Assembly (NCBI RefSeq): GCF_900142205.1
Contig: NZ_FRAA01000005.1
Coordinates: 248,001 to 312,000, forward strand
Direction: 5' to 3'
DNA: 64,000 nucleotides
Source: Reichenbachiella agariperforans
GTDB taxonomy: Bacteria > Bacteroidota > Bacteroidia > Cytophagales > Cyclobacteriaceae
The translations under genes were made by a program, and so were the position numbers. The notes beneath the pieces are model-generated. The model was not told the DNA's origin, did no database searches, and was given only the letters and a program-made list of their open reading frames with translations. This document shows, in pieces, positions 17,745 through 26,780 of this stretch (positions within the stretch are counted from its first letter, which is position 1; each line of letters begins with the position of its first letter).

Positions 17745-18176
17745 AATTATAACTAACGCTTAAGGTCAATTAATCATTTACCCAACATCTAATCAAAAAC
17801 ACTATTCATTTTACAGACAATCGTCTTTAAACAATCTCTTACTTTTCCAAAATCAGTATTTCCAATCACTTCAACAGACTCGGACTTCACAGGAGATCAA
17901 ACATAGAACTTTAGAAAAAGCTCGCCCTAAAATGCGTTTTAGCAAACAATCCGTTTGAACACAGCTGCCCTGACCAACATTGGGTTGATATGCGATTTTG
18001 CATCATTTCAATATCTAATCTAACCTCTTTTCTCTGTCTACACACAGATAATTTATTGAACTTCCTTCTATCGATTATAATTTATTAAAACTCATACATT
18101 TACGCCTGAGAGAATTTATTATATTACGAAGAGAATTGTTTGGTCAATAAGTTTCAAATCATCAAAACCAGCATAG
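17745..18176. other. Divergent intergenic region, no gene seen
   Basis: 432 bases between the divergently transcribed multi-PAS kinase and rpoD. No open frame with coding character, no RNA gene and no strong hairpin are recognised. A weak TACATTTA at 18095-18102 resembles a -7 box for rpoD but has no good -33 partner. Both promoters must lie here. Confidence 0.5.
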
Positions 18177-19040
18177 ATGCGTCAACTTAAAATCACAAAG
18201 CAAATCACCAACCGTGAGAGTCCCTCTCTAGAAAAGTACCTCCATGAAATCAGTAAGGTAGAGCTCATCACTGCCGAACAGGAAGTATTACTGGCCCAAA
18301 AGATCAAGGCAGGCGATCAGATCGCATTAGAACGCCTGATCAAAGCCAACCTCAGGTTCGTCATTTCTGTAGCCAAACAGTACCAAAATCAAGGGCTAAC
18401 ACTCAGTGATCTAATCAATGAAGGCAACCTAGGATTGATCAAAGCAGCTCAGCGATTTGATGAAACACGTGGGTTCAAATTCATCTCCTATGCCGTCTGG
18501 TGGATACGTCAATCCGTACTACAGGCACTGGCCGAGCAAGCGCGAATCGTGCGCCTTCCGCAAAACCGTGTCGGCTCCATCTCCAAAATCACCAAAGCAT
18601 TTGCGGTACTAGAGCAGCAGTTCGAACGAGAGCCTACGCACGAAGAGATAGCAGACATGCTAGAGATCACACTCGATGAGGTGATCTTAGCCACCAAAAA
18701 TTCCAGTAGACACATTTCCATGGACGCCCCCTTCTCTCAAGGCGAAGAAGGCAGCCTACTAGATGTGATGCCAGATACTGCCAGCAAAGAACCAGACGAT
18801 GAACTAGAAAACGACTCGTTGAAGAGTGAAGTAAAACGCGTCCTCTCTACCCTCACACATAGAGAATCTCAGGTCATCAAATACTATTTCGGGTTAGAAG
18901 ACGGGCACCCCTTGACACTGGACGAGATAGGCTACCGAATAGAGCTGACCCGTGAACGTGTGAGGCAAATCAAAGAAAAAGCCATCAGAAGACTACGTCA
19001 CACGACCAAAACACAAAACCTTAAAGTTTTCCTTGGGTAG
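18177..19040 (+). CDS. rpoD: RNA polymerase primary sigma factor RpoD (sigma-A), short Bacteroidota type
   Basis: 287 residues, the usual length of the Bacteroidota primary sigma factor, beginning [21 protein letters not shown]. Region 1.2/2 ([49 protein letters not shown]) covers about 20-125, region 3 about 130-195 and region 4 about 210-280 with the helix-turn-helix [20 protein letters not shown]. There is no long region 1.1. The factor recognises TTG/TAnnTTTG promoters. A paralogue elsewhere in the genome cannot be excluded. Confidence 0.93.
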   Translation: MRQLKITKQITNRESPSLEKYLHEISKVELITAEQEVLLAQKIKAGDQIALERLIKANLRFVISVAKQYQNQGLTLSDLINEGNLGLIKAAQRFDETRGFKFISYAVWWIRQSVLQALAEQARIVRLPQNRVGSISKITKAFAVLEQQFEREPTHEEIADMLEITLDEVILATKNSSRHISMDAPFSQGEEGSLLDVMPDTASKEPDDELENDSLKSEVKRVLSTLTHRESQVIKYYFGLEDGHPLTLDEIGYRIELTRERVRQIKEKAIRRLRHTTKTQNLKVFLG

Positions 19041-19088
19041 GCTCATCAAATTTTTCGATCTCCTCTAAACTATTTTTGATGAGAATTG

Positions 19089-19121
19089 TTCTGCATATGG
19101 TGAACACCCATTCTATATTTG
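19089..19121 (+). promoter_or_regulatory. Candidate promoter of trxB
   Basis: TATATTTG at 19114-19121 fits the Bacteroidota -7 box TAnnTTTG perfectly. A partial -33 match (TTCTG at 19089-19093) lies 20 bases upstream. The predicted transcript start, near 19127, gives a leader of about 30 bases before the ATG at 19158. Confidence 0.5.
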
Positions 19122-19157
19122 CGTTCATCACAAACGGACAATTCAAGATTTGTAAAA

Positions 19158-20105
19158 ATGACAGAGGAAAAAATAAAAGTACTAATCATAGGATCAGGAC
19201 CTGCAGGATATACAGCAGCCATATATGCATCTAGAGCAGGTTTAAATCCAGTATTGTATACAGGAGGCGAGCCAGGTGGACAGCTCACTACGACCAACGA
19301 TGTGGAGAACTTCCCAGGATACCCAGACGGAATCAATGGCCCAGCTATGATGACCGACTTGCAAAAGCAAGCGGAACGTTTCGGAACTGATATCAGATTC
19401 GGACTAGCGACATCAGTAGATTTCTCATCCTACCCGCACAAAGTGATCGTGGACGAGAAGCACGAAATCACAGCTGAAGCAGTTATTATCTCTACAGGAG
19501 CAAGTGCGCAGTACCTCGGTCTACCCTCTGAGAAAAGACTCATGAACGTAGGTGTATCTGCATGTGCCGTATGTGATGGCTTCTTCTACAAAGGAAAAGA
19601 AGTAGCCGTAGTAGGTGGTGGAGACACCGCTGCAGAAGAAGCAACTTACCTCGCTAATATCTGCCCAAAAGTCTACCTACTCGTACGTAGAGATGAAATG
19701 AGAGCGTCACAGATCATGCAGGAGCGTGTCAAAAACACCCCAAACATCGAGATCCTCTGGAACACCTCTACAGACGAAATCTTAGGAAAAGACGAAGTAG
19801 AAGGCATGCGTGTGATTAACAATATCACAGGAGAGAAAAAGGAAATTCCACTTAGCGGATTTTTTGTCGCTATCGGACATAAACCTAATACTGACATATT
19901 CAAAGAATACCTCGATACGGACGAAGCAGGCTATCTGATTGTCGAGCCAGGTACGAGCAAAACCAAAATCGAAGGAGTATTCGTGACAGGTGATGCAGCG
20001 GACAAGGTTTATAGACAAGCAGTTACAGCAGCAGGTACAGGCTGTATGGGTGCCCTAGATGCTGAGCGCTTCTTGGCGGCCAAAGAATTTGAACTAGCAA
20101 AATAG
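19158..20105 (+). CDS. trxB: Thioredoxin-disulfide reductase TrxB
   Basis: 315 residues from MTEEKIKVLIIGSGPAGYT; an earlier in-frame start would add 13 residues before the FAD-binding GSGPAG motif and is not supported. The redox-active CAVC motif (SACAVCDGF, about residue 137) and the NADPH-binding VVGGGDTAAEEA are visible, and the second FAD motif VFVTGDAAD is near the end. It reduces thioredoxin using NADPH in the cytoplasm. Confidence 0.96.
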   Translation: MTEEKIKVLIIGSGPAGYTAAIYASRAGLNPVLYTGGEPGGQLTTTNDVENFPGYPDGINGPAMMTDLQKQAERFGTDIRFGLATSVDFSSYPHKVIVDEKHEITAEAVIISTGASAQYLGLPSEKRLMNVGVSACAVCDGFFYKGKEVAVVGGGDTAAEEATYLANICPKVYLLVRRDEMRASQIMQERVKNTPNIEILWNTSTDEILGKDEVEGMRVINNITGEKKEIPLSGFFVAIGHKPNTDIFKEYLDTDEAGYLIVEPGTSKTKIEGVFVTGDAADKVYRQAVTAAGTGCMGALDAERFLAAKEFELAK

Positions 20106-20123
20106 TCTTAGTACATTCGCAGC

Positions 20124-21146
20124 ATGAAGAGAAGTATAGCAATAGGCTTCTTTCTATTCTTAATGATACCATCTAAATCCTTTAGTCAAGAAAAAAGACT
20201 AAAGGATTTTTTTCATTTCAAGAATAAAAAGATAGAAAGCGCAGTAGCACCCGACACCATTCAGGTCATCGACGACAACATGTTTACCATCGATGACTCC
20301 TACCTAGACAGTCTCGCATGGGAAGAACAGCGCGTATTAGAAGAAGAGATGAGAGCTGATATAGATACTGGACAAATCATCCTCTTCTATGATTCACCTG
20401 TGGAGGTCTCAGAGCAACTCTACATCGACTCAGTCTGGGTTACGATCCGTGAATATTACAGCATCTGGAGCTCTAACAAAATCAACCCTTACGATCTCGA
20501 TGGAGAGAATTTCTCCGATACAGTCAAACTACCTCTCACCTATGCCAACCCATCACTGGACTGGTCTATGCCACTAGAGCAAATGACCATCACCTCCCCA
20601 TTCGGTCTACGCAGATGGAAATGGCACTATGGGGACGATATCCGGCTCAATGTTGGTGACTCAGTACATGTGGCTTTTGACGGGATCGTCAGACTGGCGC
20701 GCTACGATCGCTATGGCTATGGCTACTATATCCTCGTCCGTCACTACAACGGCCTAGAGACCCTGTACGGTCACCTCAGTAAACAACTCGTAGAACCTGG
20801 TGACATTCTCAAAGCAGGTGATGTGCTCGGCCTAGGTGGTAGTACAGGACGCAGCTCTGGCCCTCACCTTCACTTCGAGGTACGCTACCAAGGCAATGCC
20901 ATCAAGCCTACAGACGTCTTTGATTTTGACAACAATGCTTTGATCAGTCCAGAGTTAGAAATCAACGCTTCAACCTTTTCCTATCTCAAAGAAGCCAGAA
21001 AAGTAAGGTATCACCGCGTACGCAGTGGAGATACACTGAGCTACATCAGCTATCGCTACGGTGTATCGATCAGTACGATCTGTAGGCTTAACGGAATTCG
21101 TAGAAATTCAATTCTACGTATCGGACAAAGAATCCGAATCACCTAA
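20124..21146 (+). CDS. M23-family metallopeptidase with C-terminal LysM domain
   Basis: 340 residues with an N-terminal signal peptide (IGFFLFLMIPSKSFS). An acidic stretch of about 120 residues precedes the M23 (LytM) domain at about 150-275: HYGDDI (HxGxD zinc ligands), GNxI-type core and HLHFE. A LysM module (YHRVRSGDTLSYISYRYGVS) closes the protein at about 290-340. It probably cuts or remodels peptidoglycan cross-links in the periplasm. It lies 18 bases after trxB and 22 before bshB1, perhaps co-transcribed. Confidence 0.92.
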   Translation: MKRSIAIGFFLFLMIPSKSFSQEKRLKDFFHFKNKKIESAVAPDTIQVIDDNMFTIDDSYLDSLAWEEQRVLEEEMRADIDTGQIILFYDSPVEVSEQLYIDSVWVTIREYYSIWSSNKINPYDLDGENFSDTVKLPLTYANPSLDWSMPLEQMTITSPFGLRRWKWHYGDDIRLNVGDSVHVAFDGIVRLARYDRYGYGYYILVRHYNGLETLYGHLSKQLVEPGDILKAGDVLGLGGSTGRSSGPHLHFEVRYQGNAIKPTDVFDFDNNALISPELEINASTFSYLKEARKVRYHRVRSGDTLSYISYRYGVSISTICRLNGIRRNSILRIGQRIRIT

Positions 21147-21168
21147 CTTGTACACATAACTTAGTCTT

Positions 21169-21885
21169 ATGAAATTAGACGTATTAGCATTCGCTGCCCA
21201 CCCAGACGATATCGAACTCTCTTGCGGTGGCACCCTCCTATCATTAGCCGCACAAGGTAAGAAGACTGGTATCGTTGATTTTACCAGAGGGGAAATGGGT
21301 ACTCGAGGTACCCCCGAGATCAGAGACCAAGAAGCCGCCGCTGCTGCACAGATATTGCACCTGACTGCCAGAGAGAACCTAGGTTTCAAAGATGTGTATT
21401 TTGAGAATAACGATGCGCATGTGCTTGAAGTAGTCAAAATGATACGCAAGTACCAACCGAGTATCATTCTCGCCAACTCGATATCGGATAGACATCCTGA
21501 TCATGGCAAAGCTGCTGCTATCGTCAAGAAAGCCCTGTTCATCGCAGGACTAAAAAAAGTAGAAACGATACTAGAAGGTGAAACTCAAGAGATTTGGCGT
21601 GCAGATAACCTCTACCACTACATCCAGACGGACTACCATCACCCGGACTTTGTCGTAGATGTATCGGACTACTGGACCAAAAGAATGGAAGCAGTACGTG
21701 CGTACCAATCTCAGTTTTTTAATCCATCGGCCGGAGCATCCAACACACTCATTTCTTCTCCTGAGTTCATGGAACTGCTCGAAGCACGAGCAAGAGAGTA
21801 TGGAATGGCCATTCGTGTCAAATACGGAGAAGGATTCGTCAAAGACAGAATGCTCGGTGTGTCTGACTTGACCTCCTTGCGCTGA
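21169..21885 (+). CDS. bshB1: BshB1, N-acetylglucosaminyl-malate deacetylase (bacillithiol synthesis)
   Basis: 238 residues, a PIG-L/LmbE fold: zinc motif AAHPDDIE near the start, TRGEMGTRGTPEIRDQEA at about 45-60, and DRHPDHG at about 105-111. These match BshB1, which deacetylates GlcNAc-malate in bacillithiol synthesis, a pathway used by many Bacteroidota. The last 175 bases overlap, antisense, the end of the M50 protease gene. Confidence 0.93.
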   Translation: MKLDVLAFAAHPDDIELSCGGTLLSLAAQGKKTGIVDFTRGEMGTRGTPEIRDQEAAAAAQILHLTARENLGFKDVYFENNDAHVLEVVKMIRKYQPSIILANSISDRHPDHGKAAAIVKKALFIAGLKKVETILEGETQEIWRADNLYHYIQTDYHHPDFVVDVSDYWTKRMEAVRAYQSQFFNPSAGASNTLISSPEFMELLEARAREYGMAIRVKYGEGFVKDRMLGVSDLTSLR

Positions 21886-23021
21886 GGTTCGATGATATCG
21901 AATGGTTTTGGACTAAAACACAATATAAACACCAAGATAGCTATCCAGCCTAGTATTTTGCGTTTTACATCCAAAGGCCGATCAATCAATACAGGTGGAT
22001 GATAGATCCCAATCACTCGCCCTAAGACAAATGAAAACAACAACCAACCCGCATAGCCTTCTACCATAGGGTAGAAATATACGGTCAGTAGCTGTGCCGC
22101 AAACACCCCAAGTGCATACATCACACGATCTGTTTTCCTCTCGGTAAACTTGTGCAAACACAGATATAAAAACCCGAAATAGATCAGCTCATCGATCATC
22201 CAAGCTGACACATCAAAGGGGCTCATCAACCCCAGCCCTGCGTAGTACACAAAGCACAAAAAGAAGATTTTGGAAAAAAGACGATGATTTTTAGACCCGA
22301 TCAACCCATACATGATATGTCCACCATCGAGCTGACCTATAGGCAAAAGGTTCAACGCGGTAAAAAACAGTGCCAAATAACCCGCAAACAAAAACGGATA
22401 ATGAATCAACTCGTAACTGTGAGGGATCAAACTCACATCTGACACGACATACTCCTCAAAAAAGGAAAACAACAAATTCGGTCCCAAGACCATGACCATC
22501 ATCCCTTCTTCCTGATAGGCATGTGCTGGGTAATCAGCCCCCCACTGCTCATACTCGGGATGAATATCATAGAGATAATCCATACTTGGTAGATTCGAGA
22601 ACCCATACCATAGCACAAAAAATGCAACCACAAAACCGGCCAATGGCCCAGCAATTCCTATATCGAAATACTTCTTTCGACTTTCTACCCGCTCCTTGAT
22701 CTTGATAAATGCCCCCATCGTACCAATGGATGGACTCCCCATGAACCCCAACCAAAACGGTATATAATAAGGCAGCGTTACTTTCACTTTGTGATACTGC
22801 GCCATAAAATAATGTCCAAACTCATGTACCGACAGTATCAGTAGAAAGGTCAAAGAGAACGAAAAACCATCCATAAACTCAGCCCATCCTACAGTCTCTT
22901 CTCCATAGAGTAGCGACTTGCCACTCATCCACTCCGCACCTGATATTGTCGTGGTGATTAGTGTCAGAACAAAGAGTCCAATCTGAATATAAGTTTGCTT
23001 CTTGCCTTCTGTATTAAACAT
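21711..23021 (-). CDS. Site-2 protease (M50) family membrane metallopeptidase
   Basis: 436 residues with about seven membrane segments. The zinc motif HEFGH (VHEFGHYFMAQYHKVKV, residue about 66) and the third ligand motif LLPIGQLDGGH (about 225) are intact, so it should be an active intramembrane protease. The natural core seems to end near FSPKPFDII; the last 58 residues are Ser-rich, unstructured and encoded opposite bshB1. A lost stop codon could explain them. It overlaps the upstream HAD gene by 8 bases. Confidence 0.9.
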   Translation of the reverse strand: MFNTEGKKQTYIQIGLFVLTLITTTISGAEWMSGKSLLYGEETVGWAEFMDGFSFSLTFLLILSVHEFGHYFMAQYHKVKVTLPYYIPFWLGFMGSPSIGTMGAFIKIKERVESRKKYFDIGIAGPLAGFVVAFFVLWYGFSNLPSMDYLYDIHPEYEQWGADYPAHAYQEEGMMVMVLGPNLLFSFFEEYVVSDVSLIPHSYELIHYPFLFAGYLALFFTALNLLPIGQLDGGHIMYGLIGSKNHRLFSKIFFLCFVYYAGLGLMSPFDVSAWMIDELIYFGFLYLCLHKFTERKTDRVMYALGVFAAQLLTVYFYPMVEGYAGWLLFSFVLGRVIGIYHPPVLIDRPLDVKRKILGWIAILVFILCFSPKPFDIIEPQRKEVKSDTPSILSLTNPSPYLTRMAIPYSLARASSSSMNSGEEMSVLDAPADGLKN

Positions 23022-23631
23022 GGTCGGTAAGTTGAAAAATATGATCTGGAGTAGTGATATGCATCGTATGAATCCCTACAGAGGCTGCCCCCTTCAGATT
23101 CTCAGGTTTGTCGTCTAAGAAGATACATTCATTCGCTGATTTGCCTGACTGCCGCAGTACCTCTTCATAAATATCAGCATTGGGCTTGCGTAGATGGAGA
23201 CGGTGCGAAAAGTACACTTCATGGGCAAAGTCATGCAAAGACGCCTTCCCACTCACCTCAGCAAGTATCTGGTTAAACGCCGTCTCATGTATCTCGTTGG
23301 TATTACTGAGGATCAACACGCTATATTCTTTTTGCAACTGCAGCATAAAATCTAACCTCGCCATAGGGATCTCCCCTAACATGGCATTCCATGCCTGATC
23401 GATCACATCGTCAGTCGCATCCGTCTCCATCAGTTGGCGGATAGCAGTTCTAAACTCCACACTGGAGATCAGCCCCATCTCGTAGCGTTTGAACACATCA
23501 GAGACCTGATACATCTCGACTACCTGCGCTATCGGCTTACCAGATAGTTCTGCAAAAGCCCGGACAGTGGCTTGTTCATCTAGATTGATGATAACGCCAC
23601 CCAAATCGAAAATAATTGTATTGATATTCAA
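23014..23631 (-). CDS. HAD-superfamily hydrolase (subfamily IA)
   Basis: About 205 residues if it starts with the TTG at 23631 (MNINTIIFDLGGVIINLD); an earlier TTG at 23658 lies inside a candidate promoter. HAD motifs: nucleophile in IIFDLGGVI (second Asp replaced by Gly, common in the YihX/epoxide hydrolase-like group), ILSNTNE as motif II, Lys in LHLRKPNADI, and FLDDKPEN as motif IV. The Asp-to-Gly change suggests a non-standard substrate. Confidence 0.88.
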   Translation of the reverse strand: MNINTIIFDLGGVIINLDEQATVRAFAELSGKPIAQVVEMYQVSDVFKRYEMGLISSVEFRTAIRQLMETDATDDVIDQAWNAMLGEIPMARLDFMLQLQKEYSVLILSNTNEIHETAFNQILAEVSGKASLHDFAHEVYFSHRLHLRKPNADIYEEVLRQSGKSANECIFLDDKPENLKGAASVGIHTMHITTPDHIFQLTDHV

Positions 23632-23655
23632 AGGAAATGTTTGTGATATAAACGG

Positions 23656-23686
23656 CAAATATGTAACATTGCACTCCCAAATTCAA
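23656..23686 (-). promoter_or_regulatory. Candidate promoter of the HAD/M50 operon
   Basis: On the minus strand CATATTTG (complement of 23656-23663) is one mismatch from TAnnTTTG, with TTG at 23684-23686 spaced 20 bases upstream. It lies just ahead of the TTG codon chosen as the HAD start. Confidence 0.35.
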
Positions 23687-23710
23687 GGCAGTCGCAAAGA
23701 CTATTTTGAA

Positions 23711-23784
23711 GGGCCTATAGCTCAGTTGGTTAGAGCACCTGACTCATAATCAGGTGGTCCCTGGTTCGAGCCCAGGTGGGCCCA
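23711..23784 (+). tRNA. tRNA with CAU anticodon (probably tRNA-Ile2, else elongator tRNA-Met)
   Basis: A 74-base cloverleaf: acceptor GGGCCTA paired with TGGGCCC, D loop AGCTCAGTTGGTTAGAGC, anticodon stem CCTGA/TCAGG with loop CTCATAA, and T arm CTGGTTCGAGCCCAG. The anticodon is CAT. The stem-loop CTGACTCATAATCAG resembles isoleucine tRNAs whose C34 is changed to lysidine by TilS, so Ile2 is favoured over elongator Met. The CCA tail is not encoded. Confidence 0.9.
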
Positions 23785-23786
23785 CA

Positions 23787-23820
23787 AAAACCCTTATTGC
23801 AATGCAATGAGGGTTTTTTT
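23787..23820 (+). terminator. Intrinsic terminator of the tRNA gene
   Basis: AAAACCCTTATTGC pairs with GCAATGAGGGTTTT around a short loop and is followed by a T run, 2 bases after the mature tRNA end. Confidence 0.9.
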
Positions 23821-23860
23821 ATGCTCGTCTTAGATGAAAGGGAAGAATTAACGAATCAAG

Positions 23861-24041
23861 GATCAATCGGTATTTCTGGAAGAGAGATAGTAGATCACTT
23901 CGTTATCCAACTCGTCGTTGTTTTTTTATAAAACAACCACCTATTATGAGTCTTTGAGGTAATATGTAAATGATTGGAATAATGAATATCGAATGCTCAA
24001 TGTCGAACACTGATTTTCACTTCCAAATTTACCAACTGATC
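23861..24041 (+). mobile_element. MITE-like element, copy 1 (181 bp)
   Basis: Bounded by an imperfect terminal inverted repeat of about 21 bases: GATCAATCGGTATTTCTGGA at the left and, inverted, GATCAGTTGGTAAATTTGGA at the right. The interior has no gene. The interior is closely repeated in opposite orientation at 35107-35304, for instance the shared block CTATTATGAGTCTTTGAGG and the stretch ATGAATATCGAATGCTCAA. This is the form of a miniature inverted-repeat transposable element; no transposase with these ends is in the window. Confidence 0.7.
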
Positions 24042-24065
24042 CATCAAACTGGGGTTATGTAAAAA

Positions 24066-24167
24066 TGTTGTACAACAAACACTCCATGGTTGTACAACAA
24101 AGAGGTCAAGCTTGCGCAACCAAAGACCAAACATCGTACAACCAACAAGCAAAGGTTGCGCAAGCTT
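24066..24167. repeat. Cluster of palindromic and inverted repeats
   Basis: TTGTACAACAAA occurs at 24068-24079 and again at 24090-24101, exactly 22 bases apart. It is followed by a perfect 14-base inverted repeat, AAGCTTGCGCAACC at 24108-24121 and GGTTGCGCAAGCTT at 24154-24167. A further CGTACAACCAA lies between. The regular spacing suggests protein binding sites or a folded RNA, but no gene starts within 270 bases downstream. Confidence 0.55.
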
Positions 24168-24321
24168 TTGAAAAAGCTACCCATTGACGTGAGAACTGGA
24201 TCAACCCTGATGCAGGATAATCGATCATGTTGACATGACTATTTGCCTGAGTTCGATTTGTACTCCACTCCACAACCACAGTATTATCAGAGATCAACTT
24301 TTGAAAGGCTTGATCACAATA

Positions 24322-24362
24322 AAGGGCAAACTAAACAGCTGTTAGCTGGTTAGTTTGCCCTT
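24322..24362 (-). terminator. Hairpin downstream of the DUF4136 gene
   Basis: A perfect 13-base inverted repeat (AAGGGCAAACTAA at 24322-24334 and its complement at 24350-24362) with a small inner CAGCTG-rich stem lies 77 bases after the minus-strand stop at 24439. The following U tract is short (TTTATTG), so it is a probable but not textbook terminator. Confidence 0.55.
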
Positions 24363-24438
24363 CTTCTAACACTTCTAAACACCTCCTGTACTACCAGCTT
24401 GAAGCTAGTAGCAGTTTGAACACAATAGAATTAGAAGT

Positions 24439-25014
24439 CTACTTAGACGCAGCTATTGGAAACTGCTTCATCATTTTACTTATCTTCTTTTTGATATCCT
24501 TCTCACGCTTAGCAGGTTTGGTTTTGACCACAGCAGTGACAACCCCTTGCCATACGAGAGATTTGCTTTCGCTATCGTACATATCGAGTACGAGTGTCCC
24601 CTCATTGTAATCCACCTCCGAATAAGTCGTCGTAGAGCTCCCTCCACCATATCCATATCCGTAACCATACCCCCATCTACCACCATAGCCTAGACCACCA
24701 TTGTAGTCGGTATAGGCAGTCTTACTGGTTTTCTGATCTACAGAGACAAACAGTGTGATCGTCGCATCGGCATCCGTATCTACTTTGGTCATGCCTCTAG
24801 CATCCAGTTCAGCTTTGAAGGCCGACAGGATACGTTTCTGATCTATGTCATTGACACTATCGTCGCTACCTTCTGCCCATCCTGCAAAGGTATAGGTCTT
24901 GTACTTGGAAAAATCTGCGTCTTTGTCATAGTCACTCTTTACCTGTGCGGATGCGATCTGACTGGTCAAAACAATGACCAAAATGAGACTTAAAAATTTG
25001 ATTGTTGTTTTCAT
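24439..25014 (-). CDS. DUF4136-domain exported protein
   Basis: 191 residues: signal peptide (ILVIVLTSQIASA, cleavage before QVKSDYD), then the DUF4136 fold with DADFSKYKTYTFAGW near residue 35, an ADATITLFVSVD segment, a Gly/Tyr-rich loop (YGYGYGYGGG at about 115-125) and the closing GTLVLDMYDSESKSLVWQG strand. The family is found as envelope proteins of unknown role in Gram-negative bacteria. No lipobox Cys is present, so it is probably periplasmic. Confidence 0.85.
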   Translation of the reverse strand: MKTTIKFLSLILVIVLTSQIASAQVKSDYDKDADFSKYKTYTFAGWAEGSDDSVNDIDQKRILSAFKAELDARGMTKVDTDADATITLFVSVDQKTSKTAYTDYNGGLGYGGRWGYGYGYGYGGGSSTTTYSEVDYNEGTLVLDMYDSESKSLVWQGVVTAVVKTKPAKREKDIKKKISKMMKQFPIAASK

Positions 25015-25065
25015 TTTTTGATAATATTATGTGGAAAATTATTTTTAAAATTAGTTACACACCGA

Positions 25066-26214
25066 CTACCCTCTGTTGTTCCATGCTGAGCCAAACACGA
25101 TGTAGTATCCAAAGTCGTCATTGGAAGCGGCAACATCTACCCCCATTCTCAGACCGAATTTTCGAGCAATCAAATAACGGAATCCTGTCCCGTAATTGTA
25201 CACCAATGTCGCATCCGAAAAGCTCGTTTCCTTGGGTATAGCCTTGGCCATTCCTGTAAAAAAGACCCCACTCCACCGCATCGTAAAATCATAGCGCTGC
25301 TCCGTCTCTAGCAGGTAAACCGACTGCCCCTGATACCTCGCCATAGGAACACCTCGAAGGTTAACTCCGGGATTAAGATAAAATGGTGCTTTGCCATATT
25401 GCAGTTGGCTCTCGAACCGAAAACCACTCACCAGTGAGGGTGTTGTTTGAAAGTACTGTAGCGCTTTGAAGTCCAAATTTCTAAATTCAAAATCGCTACC
25501 TGTCCATGCTGCGTTGATTCGGAAATTAGAAGACAACATCGTCCCCTTGTTCGGGGTGAAGCTATTATCTCGCATATCGTACTCGACCAGCACACCGGGG
25601 CTGCTCACATGACTTTTCAAAGATTTTTCACTCACAAAATCTGGCAAACTCGTAAAACCAAACTCAGGTGACAAATCGGTATCCATATAAAAATACTCTA
25701 TCCCAGCGTATATATTCGTTTTGCCAATTTCTTTGGTCAAAGAACCAAAAATGGGGATCGACCTAAAATTAAAGGAGAATTTCTTATCGCCCAGCCCTCC
25801 TACATTTCTATAAAAATCCATATTCACCGACCCATACCCAGCTCCTATCCTGTATTTCAGTCCATACTTAGGCAATGATGCGATACGCATCGCTCCCAGC
25901 ATCCAGCTTTGGTTGGCAGTATAGGCTACAAATGCGACTGTGATATTCGGTGGGACATACCGTCCTTTTTCTTGGTACTTATTAGGATGTATAAAAATAG
26001 GAGAAAATGCCAACCCAAAGCTCCCTAATGACGGCTCGGTAATGAATTGGGGCAAAGGAATAAAGCCGTTTGCAGTCATTAGAAAATCACTGGCATCCAA
26101 TTTATGATCCAAGGAATCTCGTAATGCACTCTTTTTGTCAACTCGCTGCGAATAGCTTGAAAAACTCGCTGCAAGAACCAGAGAAAGCAAGACAACTCTT
26201 TTGATAAAAAACAT
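25066..26214 (-). CDS. Omp85/BamA-like outer-membrane barrel protein without POTRA domains
   Basis: 382 residues from MFFIKRVVLLS (an earlier ATG at 26244 adds ten residues before the signal peptide). A signal peptide ends near SSYS-Q. The rest is an amphipathic beta-barrel sequence of the bacterial surface antigen (D15) type, with the C-terminal GSAWNN end. No POTRA repeats are seen, so it is unlikely to be the essential BamA; such short members are often annotated as surface antigens and may act as transport pores or adhesins. Confidence 0.8.
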   Translation of the reverse strand: MFFIKRVVLLSLVLAASFSSYSQRVDKKSALRDSLDHKLDASDFLMTANGFIPLPQFITEPSLGSFGLAFSPIFIHPNKYQEKGRYVPPNITVAFVAYTANQSWMLGAMRIASLPKYGLKYRIGAGYGSVNMDFYRNVGGLGDKKFSFNFRSIPIFGSLTKEIGKTNIYAGIEYFYMDTDLSPEFGFTSLPDFVSEKSLKSHVSSPGVLVEYDMRDNSFTPNKGTMLSSNFRINAAWTGSDFEFRNLDFKALQYFQTTPSLVSGFRFESQLQYGKAPFYLNPGVNLRGVPMARYQGQSVYLLETEQRYDFTMRWSGVFFTGMAKAIPKETSFSDATLVYNYGTGFRYLIARKFGLRMGVDVAASNDDFGYYIVFGSAWNNRG

Positions 26215-26330
26215 AAATCTAGGTGGTGTCAATTCTATAAGCAAACTACATAATCGTTGTTTGAATAGGGAACGATTCTACACAAAAAAATCAGTACTAT
26301 ATTGATTTACCTTCTCTCGTAAGGAGTATA

Positions 26331-26376
26331 AAAAAGTGCGTCCGTCTACCCTATTAGGGAAAGACAAACGCACTTT
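26331..26376 (-). terminator. Terminator of the small gene at 26422
   Basis: On the minus strand AAAGTGCGT, GTCT and CCCTA pair with TAGGG, AGAC and ACGCACTTT to give a long interrupted stem followed by a T tract. It lies 45 bases after the stop of the 69-residue gene. Confidence 0.75.
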
Positions 26377-26421
26377 ATTCTCCTAGAGTGGCTACATGTG
26401 TGATATCAGTAATCTCGTAAC

Positions 26422-26631
26422 TTAGTGCACTACCGAATTCATCAACATCTGCTGAGCCACATATTGCTCATCAGGGTTGAGTCTTTGACCTTTGGCATTT
26501 TCTAATAACGCCAACATTTCATCCTGATTTCCTAACGGCAAAATCTCTTCTCTTTGATCGATTTCTTCTACCCACTGCACGATGTTGTGAATGGCCGTTC
26601 TTTGTATTTCTCTATTTGCTAAAACATTCAT
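26422..26631 (-). CDS. Small conserved-looking protein of unknown function
   Basis: 69 residues beginning MNVLANREIQRTAIHNIVQW, predicted all-helical and acidic, with no signal peptide or cysteines. It has its own terminator downstream (26331-26376). A small cytoplasmic protein could bind another protein, but no family is recognised. Its neighbours (Omp85-like protein and slyD) do not suggest a role. The codon use looks normal for the genome and the isolated terminator supports a real gene. Confidence 0.65.
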   Translation of the reverse strand: MNVLANREIQRTAIHNIVQWVEEIDQREEILPLGNQDEMLALLENAKGQRLNPDEQYVAQQMLMNSVVH

Positions 26632-26780
26632 TTTATTATCTTTTTTAAGTTAGTTCCTTGTACGAAACATGTATAACAAGAGATGTACCAGAAGGCGTAG
26701 GTAAAACACCCATTTTGTAATCTAGGACACAAATCCCCGTTTTTTCTGCATATTGAAGATAAAGCTCCTAACTTCGCGGC

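Noticed and set aside
19042-19083. Terminator after rpoD (CTCATCAAA and TTTGATGAG)
   Set aside because: The 9-base arms are separated by a 24-base AT-rich loop and no T run follows; too weak to call.
24066-24167. Possible CRISPR array from the repeated TTGTACAACAAA units
   Set aside because: There are only two copies of a 12-base unit with a 10-base gap; no regular 25-40 base repeats or spacers, and no cas genes in the window.
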